A DNA stretch of 5,251 bases from Pyrobaculum sp. (GTDB lineage Archaea > Thermoproteota > Thermoprotei > Thermoproteales > Thermoproteaceae). Position numbers and translations under genes: made by a program. The stretch covers positions 1-5,251 of the forward strand of contig WYEI01000282.1 of assembly GCA_009903905.1 (NCBI GenBank), read 5' to 3'. The notes beneath the pieces are model-generated. The model was given only the letters and a program-made list of their open reading frames with translations, ran no database searches and was not told where the DNA came from. Below are positions 1 to 5,251 of the stretch, piece by piece (within the stretch, counting starts at the first letter, position 1; every line of letters begins with the position of its first letter).

Positions 1-1
1 G

Positions 2-280
2 CTAGAGTTTTCTAAGGAGCCGTAGCCAGGTGGCGATGGATTCGCCGCCTGCGACGAATTTGTTCTTTATGAGCCAGTACTGTGTGGCGAGTCCTCTGTG
101 GACTAGGTAGGCGGCGAACATGTTTACCAGAATCTTCGCCTGTCCCCGCCTGATTAGGCCTTTTATGTACTCGCTTGGGTAGTCCCTAGCCACGGGGTTT
201 CCTTTTTCGGCGGCTTCCCGCGCCCTTAGGGCGAGGAGGCTGAGCCCCATCTCTCTAACCCACCGCTCGAACTTGGCCAC
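2..280 (-). CDS. Unidentified 92-residue basic protein downstream of rpl23
   Basis: I do not recognise this protein and assign no function. It is a complete frame on the minus strand: a GTG start at 280 and a TAG stop at 4-2. The product is rich in Lys and Arg. Residues 1 to about 27 look like one amphipathic helix, a middle part contains DYPSEY followed by IRRGQAK, and a moderately hydrophobic stretch (about 49-72) is too charged for a membrane segment. There is no signal peptide. The frame stays open and helix-like upstream of the GTG to a TAA at 331-329 but offers no ATG, GTG or TTG there. An internal ATG at 250 (residue 11), with a purine-rich GGTGGG a short way upstream, is another possible start. 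It lies 96 bases after the rpl23 stop, on the same strand, so it could be read through from the ribosomal operon or use its own weak TATA element. It could also be the remnant of a longer gene. Confidence 0.55.
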   Translation of the reverse strand: MAKFERWVREMGLSLLALRAREAAEKGNPVARDYPSEYIKGLIRRGQAKILVNMFAAYLVHRGLATQYWLIKNKFVAGGESIATWLRLLRKL

Positions 281-327
281 CTCTTCTCTGTAGGCCTTCG
301 CGATGTCCGTATCGAGTCGCCGTGGAA

Positions 328-335
328 CTTAAAAC
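328..335 (-). promoter_or_regulatory. Possible TATA box for the unidentified small gene
   Basis: On the minus strand this reads GTTTTAAG in a GC-rich setting. Transcription would begin near 305, giving a leader of about 25 bases before the GTG at 280. That differs from the leaderless spacing of the other promoters in the window, so the call is weak. A second TATA-like stretch, ATATTAAG, lies at 373-366 just past the rpl23 stop. Confidence 0.25.
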
Positions 336-376
336 CCACATCACTCAGACAACACGCGGGTGTGGCTTAATATCTG

Positions 377-622
377 TTACAATACGCCCAGCCTGCTCAG
401 GAGATCCATTGCGCTGTGTTCCTTCGACAGCTTTACGTATGCCTTCTTCTCGCCGCGTGGAGATATGAGCGTGTTTACCTTCTCCACCTTGACGTTGTAA
501 AGCCTCTGGATCTCGTCTGCAATTTGCTTCTTGGTGGCGGCTCTGTCTACTATTACGGTGATTTTGTTCTCCCTCTCCGCCAGGCGGAGGGCCTTCTCTG
601 TGATCACAAACCGCCTGATCAT
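377..622 (-). CDS. rpl23: 50S ribosomal protein L23 (uL23), archaeal type
   Basis: The product, 81 residues, is uL23, a primary 23S rRNA-binding protein at the polypeptide exit tunnel, where nascent-chain factors such as SRP dock. Family features are the N-terminal VITEKALRLAE stretch (TEK at about residues 7-9), the central NKITVIVDRAATK strand and the hallmark KVEKVNTLISPRGEKKAYVKL block (about residues 43-63). The length is close to the usual 80-90 residues for archaeal uL23. I chose the ATG at 622 because it starts directly at the conserved MIRRFVITEK. The frame extends 14 codons further upstream, but that stretch lies inside the rpl4 coding region and has no homologous look. The ATG shares ATGA with the TGA of rpl4, which suggests translational coupling. 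A G-run at 635-631 on the minus strand is at best a weak ribosome-binding site. The stop is TAA at 379-377. Confidence 0.96.
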   Translation of the reverse strand: MIRRFVITEKALRLAERENKITVIVDRAATKKQIADEIQRLYNVKVEKVNTLISPRGEKKAYVKLSKEHSAMDLLSRLGVL

Positions 623-1464
623 AGGAACAGCCCCCTGAGCTTCTCCACCGCCGGAACGGTCCAAAGAGTCAGCCTGCCCGGCACGCCGCCTGGCGCGAGC
701 ACAAGCATGTTGAGGTTCTCCACGGCGACGACGTCGACGCCGGGGAAGTTCCTGACGGCAGACGCCAGCGGCGCGTCGGCGCTTGACACCACCACCAACA
801 CGCTCTTCGGCTCCTTGTACCGCCGCCCGCGCATCTTGCCCTTCCCAGCCCTAATCTTCAAGCCCTCGGCGGCTCGCTCCACGTCGAGCCACAGACCCAA
901 GGCCTCAAAGAGCCTCCTAGCCTCCTTCGCCCTACTTATCTTCTCCGCGTCGCCCATCACAGCAAGCGGAAGAGACGGCACCTTCTCAACCACGTGGCCC
1001 CGCGCAACGACCCACGACTTGTACCCAGTGGCGGCTATGGCCGACCTAATGGCTAGGTTCTTCTCCTTCTTGTTTATCTCCTCGTGAAGCCTCTTCTCCA
1101 CCCTCGGCGGGTGCGCCCTCCGACCGCCTACTGTGTTAGGTGCGAAACAGCCGCGGGGCCATAGAGAGCCCTTGTGGCGCGGGATTCTGGCGATGCCGAG
1201 GCCGACGCCGGGCGACTCACAACTGTGCTCCTTCCCAGCGCCTTCGTACACCCCCTTCGGCTGGAACCTCGCGCTCAACGCGCTTAAATACGCCCGCCTT
1301 ATGACGTCGGGTCTCACAGCCTCCAAGAAGTGCACCGGCGCGTCTATATCTGCCACGTACCCCCCGTCGGGGCCGTACACCTTGACCTTGCTGGGTAGTT
1401 GCTCCTCCACTGGCTTGATATATGGGCTGAAATCTAACTGCTTAAACTTCAAGAGCACGTCCAT
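619..1464 (-). CDS. rpl4: 50S ribosomal protein L4 (uL4), archaeal/eukaryotic type
   Basis: uL4 is a large-subunit protein whose long internal loop lines the nascent peptide tunnel. Counting from the upstream ATG at 1476 (285 residues), the tunnel-loop signature GLGIARIPR is at 93-100, and GGRRAHPPRVEK is at 117-128. These are followed by the archaeal/eukaryotic INKKEKNLAIRSAIAAT (134-150) and the basic GKGKMRGRRYKEPKSVLVVV segment (211-230). Three starts are possible: ATG 1476, ATG 1464 and GTG 1458. I prefer 1464 (281 residues) because a TATA element centred near 1487 is 23-24 bases upstream of it, the same spacing seen before the other genes here. ATG 1476 would sit only about 12 bases from that element, and its GGGTG is just two bases away. 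If translated from rpl3 read-through, 1476 or 1458 (preceded by GTGAT) remain possible. The gene ends in the ATGA overlap with rpl23. Confidence 0.95.
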   Translation of the reverse strand: MDVLLKFKQLDFSPYIKPVEEQLPSKVKVYGPDGGYVADIDAPVHFLEAVRPDVIRRAYLSALSARFQPKGVYEGAGKEHSCESPGVGLGIARIPRHKGSLWPRGCFAPNTVGGRRAHPPRVEKRLHEEINKKEKNLAIRSAIAATGYKSWVVARGHVVEKVPSLPLAVMGDAEKISRAKEARRLFEALGLWLDVERAAEGLKIRAGKGKMRGRRYKEPKSVLVVVSSADAPLASAVRNFPGVDVVAVENLNMLVLAPGGVPGRLTLWTVPAVEKLRGLFL

Positions 1465-1482
1465 CACGGCGTCCATAACACC

Positions 1483-1493
1483 CTATTTAAAAA
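1483..1493 (-). promoter_or_regulatory. Internal TATA box for rpl4, overlapping the rpl3 stop
   Basis: On the minus strand the stretch reads GTTTTTAAATAGG, and its TTTAAATA core contains the TAA stop of rpl3 (1489-1487). The core centre is 23-24 bases from ATG 1464, which suits a leaderless rpl4 transcript. The A/T run stands out from the GC-rich coding DNA around it. It implies an extra promoter inside the operon in addition to read-through from rpl3. That this element is used is an inference. Confidence 0.5.
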
Positions 1494-2503
1494 CTTTGAG
1501 TGCTTGTCCACACCACCTGCGGCTCTGCGGCTGGCGGCGCCTTCTTAGGCGGCCTGACCGGGTACCTAAGCACCACAAGCCTCTTCCGGGCGCCGGGCGC
1601 CGAGCCCTGCAGAAGTATATACGGCCCCTTCACCACGCCGTAGTGCAAGAAGCCGGACTTGGGGGTTATCTCCGCGCCGTTTTCGCCGATTTTCAGAACC
1701 CGCTTGTTGTACTCCGTACGCTGGTGGAACCCCATCTGGCCCGGCCTCGGCTGGGTGAACATTAGCGCGGGGGCCTGGGGGCCGATGGTGCCAGTGCGCC
1801 TATGGCCCTTCCTGTGTTTATGCCAACGCGGCAAGATGGTGACGCCGAACCTCTTTACAACGCCCTGATACCCCTTGCCCTTGGTGATGGCGATCACGTC
1901 GACCAGTTGCCCCGGCGTAAAGACGTCTTTCGGCGAGATAGATTTGCCGAGGATAGACTCGGCAAATTTAATCCTCTCGTCTACGCTCGGCACACCGCCA
2001 ATGGGTATCTCCAAGATCTCAGGCGTCTTCTTGCCCACGCCCGACAGGTGGGGTTGCGTGACCACCAGCGCCCTCACGTCGACAGCCACATCTCTGTACT
2101 CATCCACCTTCTTCAACTGCTTATCCACATCCACCTTCTCGGGCAGGGTCAAAACCCTGGCCAAGTACTTGGGCAACTCCCGGGCCCAGACCTCTGCTAC
2201 AGACAGCTTATAGCCCGTGGTGGGGTCCAACGTGTAGAGGCGGAACCCCCACGCGTAGAGAGGCGGCGCGTCGAGGACGGTCACTGCGCGGACGACCTCC
2301 TTGCCATACAGCGGGCTTGTGGGTCTGTCCTCAACCACCACCGCATGCGCCATGCCGGCTTTATACGCGGCGAAGCCCAGCAGAGTAGGCTTGCCTAGGT
2401 TCACGTCGGGCCAGGTGCGCACCCTAGGCACTATATCCGCTGCACGCTTCCGCGGATACACGCCCATCGAGCCGCGACGCGGCCTATTGATCTTCAAACC
2501 CAT
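1487..2503 (-). CDS. rpl3: 50S ribosomal protein L3 (uL3), archaeal type
   Basis: uL3 is one of the first proteins to bind 23S rRNA and reaches toward the peptidyl-transferase centre. The 338-residue length fits the archaeal family. The N-terminus MGLKINRPRRGSMGVYPRKR is the expected basic, rRNA-threading extension. Other marks are GFAAYKAGMAHAVV at 43-56, the GKGYQGVVKRFGV block at 209-221, the basic HKHRKGHRRTGTIGP at 228-242, and PRPGQMGFHQRTEYNKRV at 252-269, the loop that reaches into the subunit core. The C-terminus PPKKAPPAAEPQVVWTSTQSF resembles the family's usual short tail. The ATG at 2503 is chosen because the family N-terminus begins there and a TATA element is 24-25 bases upstream. 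The gene is first in the rpl3-rpl4-rpl23 operon and is divergent from the zinc-protein gene. No frameshift or missing segment was seen. Confidence 0.97.
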   Translation of the reverse strand: MGLKINRPRRGSMGVYPRKRAADIVPRVRTWPDVNLGKPTLLGFAAYKAGMAHAVVVEDRPTSPLYGKEVVRAVTVLDAPPLYAWGFRLYTLDPTTGYKLSVAEVWARELPKYLARVLTLPEKVDVDKQLKKVDEYRDVAVDVRALVVTQPHLSGVGKKTPEILEIPIGGVPSVDERIKFAESILGKSISPKDVFTPGQLVDVIAITKGKGYQGVVKRFGVTILPRWHKHRKGHRRTGTIGPQAPALMFTQPRPGQMGFHQRTEYNKRVLKIGENGAEITPKSGFLHYGVVKGPYILLQGSAPGARKRLVVLRYPVRPPKKAPPAAEPQVVWTSTQSF

Positions 2504-2523
2504 GTCCGCGGCGTTACACGTGG

Positions 2524-2531
2524 TTTAAATA
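2524..2531 (-). promoter_or_regulatory. TATA box of the rpl3 operon
   Basis: The minus strand reads TATTTAAA, preceded by GTAACC, which could serve as a TFB-recognition (BRE) region. The centre of the box is about 24-25 bases from the A of the rpl3 ATG at 2503, so transcription should begin at or next to the start codon. No Shine-Dalgarno motif lies in front of the ATG, in keeping with a leaderless message. Confidence 0.7.
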
Positions 2532-2626
2532 GGTTACTACCACGAGCGTCTCCGGGCAAACCATGCCGCGGACAGGCTTCACACCAGCTGAGCGTTTACA
2601 ATAGGCTTAATCTTCAGCACCAACAT

Positions 2627-2655
2627 AAGGTTCTGCCTCTGAGAGGCGTAGCCTT
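2627..2655. repeat. 29-base imperfect palindrome, candidate operator
   Basis: Two 14-base arms (2627-2640 and 2642-2655) are centred on the G at 2641 and match at 11 of 14 positions. The inner 13 bases, GCCTCTGAGAGGC, are perfectly symmetric around the central G, and the outer AAGG/CCTT ends also match. With a single-base centre it is better suited to binding a dimeric protein than to forming an RNA hairpin. It lies 25-55 bases upstream of the TATA box of the zinc-protein gene and about 100 bases upstream of the rpl3 TATA box, so it could serve either. Function is inferred from position and symmetry only. Confidence 0.4.
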
Positions 2656-2678
2656 TAAAGACCTGCGAGAAGCCTAAC

Positions 2679-2688
2679 TATTAATATC
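2679..2688 (+). promoter_or_regulatory. TATA box of the DUF2175-like gene
   Basis: The stretch reads TATTAATATC, with its centre about 23 bases before the ATG at 2706. This is slightly short, but close to the leaderless spacing of the other promoters here. Another TATA-like CTTTAAAG at 2653-2660 would start a transcript about 24 bases ahead of the ATG and could be an alternative. Confidence 0.55.
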
Positions 2689-2705
2689 CACATCGCCAAT
2701 AGGCC

Positions 2706-3020
2706 ATGCGCCAGCTGAAGAGGTGGAAATGCACGGCGTGCGGCGAGGAGATAATCGAGGGTCAGCTCTTCACGTTCTACAGCAAAGGCCCGGTCCACTG
2801 GGAGTGCCTAGAGAAGGAAATGGCAACTAGGGTTTACAAAGACGTGGACTTGGCGGCGTTGCTCCGGTTGGATCACTACCTACACGAAGGCATCGTGCTG
2901 GCCAAGCAACTTGAATACTTGGCCCAAAGCGGGGAGGTTAGGAAGAGGATTGAGGAGATACGGAGGCAACTAGAAGTCCTCGCGGCTAAGCTCACCAACG
3001 AGATAACCGCCAAAATATAA
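2706..3020 (+). CDS. DUF2175-like small zinc-binding protein with C-terminal coiled coil
   Basis: The function is unknown. The 104-residue protein resembles the DUF2175 family of small archaeal proteins, recognised from memory by the opening pattern W-K-C-x-x-C-G-x-E-I-x-E-G-Q and the later GPVHWEC. Likely zinc ligands are C9, C12, H31 and C34, an arrangement like a zinc ribbon or treble clef. Residues from about 48 to 104 are predicted helical. The charged, heptad-like part from about 68 (EYLAQSGEVRKRIEEIRRQL) could form a coiled coil and support a dimer or a partner contact. There is no signal peptide or membrane segment, so it is probably cytoplasmic. The ATG at 2706 sits just downstream of a TATA box with no Shine-Dalgarno, suggesting a leaderless message. 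The gene diverges from rpl3 and precedes the GH31 gene by 22 bases on the same strand. Nucleic-acid binding would be a reasonable guess from the fold type, but nothing in the sequence proves it. Confidence 0.85.
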   Translation: MRQLKRWKCTACGEEIIEGQLFTFYSKGPVHWECLEKEMATRVYKDVDLAALLRLDHYLHEGIVLAKQLEYLAQSGEVRKRIEEIRRQLEVLAAKLTNEITAKI

Positions 3021-3022
3021 AT
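3012..3022 (+). promoter_or_regulatory. TATA box of the GH31 gene, overlapping the upstream stop
   Basis: The stretch AAAATATAAAT includes the TAA stop (3018-3020) of the DUF2175-like gene, and its centre is 25 bases from the GTG at 3043. This is an excellent leaderless promoter spacing. A run of five T at 3028-3032, between the box and the GTG, might also act as a weak stop signal for transcripts of the preceding gene. Confidence 0.65.
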
Positions 3023-3042
3023 CGCCCTTTTTCCGACCCCAA

Positions 3043-5103
3043 GTGTCTTTGGAAACAGGGAAAAAGAGCGTAAAGCTCACGTTGGGCAAACAGATCCTCA
3101 CATTTCCTCTGCCAAGTGGCGAGCCCGTGCCCACAGCCTCCTTCGACGGCAAGACGCTCAACGCCTCTTGTTGCGGCGTCGAGGTTGTTCTGAAGGTGGA
3201 GCCAGCCGCCGACGGGACCGTCATACGTAAGGAGCTGGGGCCGCGGGAGCACGTCTTCGGCCTGGGCACGCGGGCGTATCCGCCCGACAGGAGGAGGGGG
3301 CGCTTCTTGCTCTTCAACAACGACCTATACGGCTACCAGCTCGGCATGGACCCCCTCTACGCCTCCATACCGCTTCTCGTGTTCGTCGAGGGAGGGAAGG
3401 CCTTCGGGCTTGTGGTAAACAGCCCCGCCTACGGCGCGGCCGACATAGGCGCCTTGAGATACGGCGAGGTGGCGATAGAGGTGGAGGACAAGCCCGAGGT
3501 CTACCTGTTATTCGGCCAGTCGCCCCTCGATGTTTACTCCACATACGCCGAGGTGACGGGCAGGCCCTTCCTCCCCCCGAGGTGGGCGCTGGGGCTCCAC
3601 CTATCCCGCTACAGCTACGAGCCGCAGAAGGCGGCGGAGGAGGTGGTCAGAGAGGTGGCCCAGGAGGCGCCCGTGGAGGCCGTCTACCTCGACATAGACT
3701 ACATGGATGGATATAAACAGTTCACCTGGGACTACAGAAAGTTCCCCGACCCCCGGGGCTTCGTAGAGGCCATGCACGAGGTGGGCGTCAAAGTCGTCAC
3801 GATAGTAGACCCCTACATAAAAGCCGAGCCGGGGCACCGGCCCTTCGAGAGGTTCCTCAACTGCGTCTTGGTCACAGAAAACGACGAGCTGTACCTAGCC
3901 AGGGGGTGGCCCGGGCTCTCCGCGCTCCCCGACTTCTTGAACCCGCGGTGCAGGGAGCTGTGGGCCTCCCACGTGGCGGAGTTCGTCTCTACGTACAACG
4001 TCGACGGGGTTTGGCTTGACATGAACGAGCCCACCGTCTTCAACTGCGACGTCTTGACAAGCCGCTCGCGGATGTACGCACTGGCGGGCGCCACCCCCCA
4101 CCCCCTCGACAGAGAGGAGCTGTATTGCAAGGCCCCCCGAGGCGCCTACCACGTCGTCGACGGCGTCAAGATCCCGCATGAAAAAGTCAGAGGGCTGTAC
4201 CCCTACTACGAAGCCGAGGCCACGTACAAGGGGCTACAGGCGGCGGGAAAGGAGCCGTTTATACTCTCCCGCTCCGGCTACCTCGGCATACAGAAGTACG
4301 CCGCCCTTTGGACAGGCGACGTGCCCAGCACCTGGGAGGGGCTGAGGCTCGCCGTGATGTCTGTGTTGGGGCTCTCCGCATCAGGCGTGCCGTACGTCGG
4401 CTGCGACGTGGGGGGCTTCGCCGGGCTCGGCGACTACGAGCTGGCGGCTAGGTGGTACCAGGCGGCGGCCTTCTTCCCCATATACCGCGTCCACAGAGAC
4501 AAGGCAACCCCCGACGCCGAGGTGACGCGGCTACCGAGCAAGTACCGCCACATGGCGGTGGAGGCGGTCAAGATGCGGCTCCGCTTCCTCCCCTACCTCA
4601 GGCATCTGGTCTGGGAGGCGCATCTCCACGGCTACCCCATCGTGAGGCCGCTGGGGCTCGAGTTCCCAGAGGACGAAGACGCCTTCAAGATACACGACGA
4701 GTATATGGTGGGGCCCTACCTCCTCTACGCCCCCATCTTAGACAAAGGCGTGAGGCAGAGAGACGTCTATCTGCCCAGAGGCGCCTGGATGGACCTAGCC
4801 ACGGGGCGCGTCCACCTAGGCCCCAGCTGGGTTGTGTCTGAGGCAGACATGCCGCTGTACATACGGTCGGGCTCCGCCGTGCCTACGCAAGAGGCCCTCC
4901 TCATATACGGCGAGGGGAAGTGGACTATATACAGAGACGAAGGCCCCGCCTCAGTGACGCGGCTAGGCAACGCCGTGGAGACCGACGTCCAGTGGCCGGC
5001 TCTCTACATGCTGGGCGAGAGACTGGCCGAGGTCGTGGTCAACGGGAAGGGGAGGGCCGCCGCCTACGCGAAGCTGGGCACCTACGTGGAGCAGGGCGAC
5101 TGA
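3043..5103 (+). CDS. malA: GH31 family alpha-glucosidase, cytoplasmic MalA type
   Basis: The enzyme likely releases glucose from the non-reducing ends of maltose and malto-oligosaccharides by the retaining mechanism of glycoside hydrolase family 31. It is 686 residues, close to Sulfolobus MalA (about 693). The N-terminal beta-sandwich carries FGLGTRAYPPDRR (72-84) and the DPLYASIPLLVF strand (103-114). The (beta/alpha)8 barrel runs from about 178 and has DIDYMDGYKQFTWD (217-230). The nucleophile is D326 in WLDMNEP and the acid/base is D426 in WTGDVPSTWEGL. The substrate-side RVH has H484, and GVPYVGCDVGGF is also present. The C-terminal beta domains include HDEYMVGPYLLYAPIL. All catalytic residues are present. 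There is no signal peptide, so it probably acts inside the cell. The GTG start at 3043 is fixed by the TATA box 25 bases upstream. Alpha-xylosidase or another GH31 specificity cannot be excluded from sequence alone. Its last 22 bases overlap the convergent kinase gene. Confidence 0.93.
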   Translation: MSLETGKKSVKLTLGKQILTFPLPSGEPVPTASFDGKTLNASCCGVEVVLKVEPAADGTVIRKELGPREHVFGLGTRAYPPDRRRGRFLLFNNDLYGYQLGMDPLYASIPLLVFVEGGKAFGLVVNSPAYGAADIGALRYGEVAIEVEDKPEVYLLFGQSPLDVYSTYAEVTGRPFLPPRWALGLHLSRYSYEPQKAAEEVVREVAQEAPVEAVYLDIDYMDGYKQFTWDYRKFPDPRGFVEAMHEVGVKVVTIVDPYIKAEPGHRPFERFLNCVLVTENDELYLARGWPGLSALPDFLNPRCRELWASHVAEFVSTYNVDGVWLDMNEPTVFNCDVLTSRSRMYALAGATPHPLDREELYCKAPRGAYHVVDGVKIPHEKVRGLYPYYEAEATYKGLQAAGKEPFILSRSGYLGIQKYAALWTGDVPSTWEGLRLAVMSVLGLSASGVPYVGCDVGGFAGLGDYELAARWYQAAAFFPIYRVHRDKATPDAEVTRLPSKYRHMAVEAVKMRLRFLPYLRHLVWEAHLHGYPIVRPLGLEFPEDEDAFKIHDEYMVGPYLLYAPILDKGVRQRDVYLPRGAWMDLATGRVHLGPSWVVSEADMPLYIRSGSAVPTQEALLIYGEGKWTIYRDEGPASVTRLGNAVETDVQWPALYMLGERLAEVVVNGKGRAAAYAKLGTYVEQGD

Positions 5104-5251
5104 GGGATGTCCACGACGTACACCCTTCCGAACTTCGAAAGAGCCTCCGCCAGCTCCTCGGGGGCCTCTGTGACGAAGACGTGAGAGGGGCCCGTTCCGG
5201 AGACGCCGCCCACGGCGCCGCGGCGCAGGGCCTCCAGCGTGGGCTCTGGGG
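5082..5251 (-). CDS. C-terminal part of a GHMP-family kinase, probably archaeal shikimate kinase (partial)
   Basis: Only the last 55 codons are in the window; the rest lies beyond the right edge. The visible frame runs from 5249 to a TAG at 5084-5082. It contains GAVGGVSGTGPSHVFVTEAP (residues 11-30 of the fragment), the glycine-rich SGTGPS motif typical of the third conserved motif in GHMP kinases, then an EELAEAL helix and a VYVVDIP end strand. Among GHMP members, archaeal shikimate kinase has this G(I/V)SGTGP form, and its usual role is the fifth step of the shikimate pathway, phosphorylating shikimate for aromatic amino-acid synthesis. Homoserine kinase or another GHMP kinase is possible, so no gene symbol is given. 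The gene converges on the GH31 gene and overlaps its end by 22 bases, leaving no space between them for a terminator. Confidence 0.7.
   Translation of the reverse strand, partial: PEPTLEALRRGAVGGVSGTGPSHVFVTEAPEELAEALSKFGRVYVVDIPQSPCST

Noticed and set aside
255..341. 28-codon minus-strand frame starting at an ATG at 341, with ATATTAAG upstream
   Set aside because: The product has no coding character and stops quickly. A one-base shift to join it to the unidentified gene does not give a clean fusion, since it runs into the TAA at 331-329.
300..360. Possible C/D box guide RNA (minus strand, CTGAGTGATG)
   Set aside because: A D'-C'-like pair is visible, but there is no convincing outer C box or D box at the right spacing, so it is not supported.
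352..367. Hairpin ACAC-GCGG-GTGT after rpl23 as a terminator
   Set aside because: The stem is only four base pairs and is not followed by a T-run on the minus strand. Archaeal termination does not depend on such hairpins.
623..664. A 14-codon N-terminal extension of rpl23
   Set aside because: It lies inside the rpl4 coding region and is not protein-like, while the conserved uL23 sequence begins exactly at the ATG in the ATGA overlap.
416..1087. Long plus-strand open frame (223 codons) opposite rpl23 and rpl4
   Set aside because: It lies antisense to two clearly conserved ribosomal genes, has a low-complexity Ser/Thr/Ala-rich product and no family resemblance. It reflects GC-rich codon use on the other strand.
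1802..2398. Plus-strand open frame of 198 codons opposite rpl3
   Set aside because: The product is rich in His, Arg and Leu, without recognisable domains, and lies entirely within the conserved uL3 gene. The same holds for the shorter frames at 1133-1765, 1875-2213 and 2301-2528.
4309..4335. Val after the acid/base Asp (WTGDV) in the GH31 enzyme, where archaeal MalA has Asn
   Set aside because: WTGDV is also found in human lysosomal acid alpha-glucosidase as I recall it, so this is normal variation and not a sign of lost activity.
4452..4841. 129-codon plus-strand frame inside the GH31 gene
   Set aside because: It is a Pro/Gly/Arg-rich shadow frame inside the catalytic and C-terminal part of an intact GH31 enzyme. 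The minus-strand frames within 2970-4970 are likewise shadows.

Overview
The window looks like chromosomal DNA of a hyperthermophilic crenarchaeon of the order Thermoproteales, most likely Pyrobaculum or a close relative. The evidence is archaeal-type ribosomal proteins uL3, uL4 and uL23, GTG as well as ATG starts, A/T-rich TATA boxes about 23-25 bases before start codons in otherwise GC-rich DNA (leaderless-type promoters), and a small crenarchaeal zinc protein (DUF2175-like). The genus is an inference; no rRNA or other marker is present.

Left part, minus strand (about 1-2530): a ribosomal protein operon reads right to left as rpl3, rpl4, rpl23. rpl3 has a strong TATA element placed for a leaderless transcript. 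rpl4 follows after about 10-22 bases and seems to have its own TATA element overlapping the rpl3 stop codon. The rpl4 stop and the rpl23 start share an ATGA overlap, so these two are probably translationally coupled. After rpl23 the order common in archaea (rpl2 next) is broken. Instead there is a 96-base gap and then a complete small ORF of 92 codons on the same strand that I cannot identify.

Middle (2504-2705): a divergent intergenic region carries the rpl3 promoter on one side and the promoter of the zinc-protein gene on the other. Between them is a 29-base imperfect palindrome that could be an operator.

Right part, plus strand (2706-5103): a 104-residue DUF2175-like zinc protein is followed 22 bases later by a 686-residue GH31 alpha-glucosidase of the cytoplasmic MalA type. 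Its GTG start is correctly spaced from a TATA element that overlaps the upstream stop codon. At the right edge the C-terminal 55 codons of a minus-strand GHMP-family kinase, probably archaeal shikimate kinase, converge on the glucosidase and overlap its 3' end by 22 bases.

Functionally the window joins ribosome large-subunit assembly, sugar-oligomer hydrolysis and probably aromatic amino-acid synthesis. No mobile element, CRISPR array, tRNA or rRNA was seen, and nothing here amounts to a new multi-gene system. The points worth a second look are the promoters embedded in stop codons, the palindrome, and the unidentified ORF whose coding character extends upstream of its only usable start.
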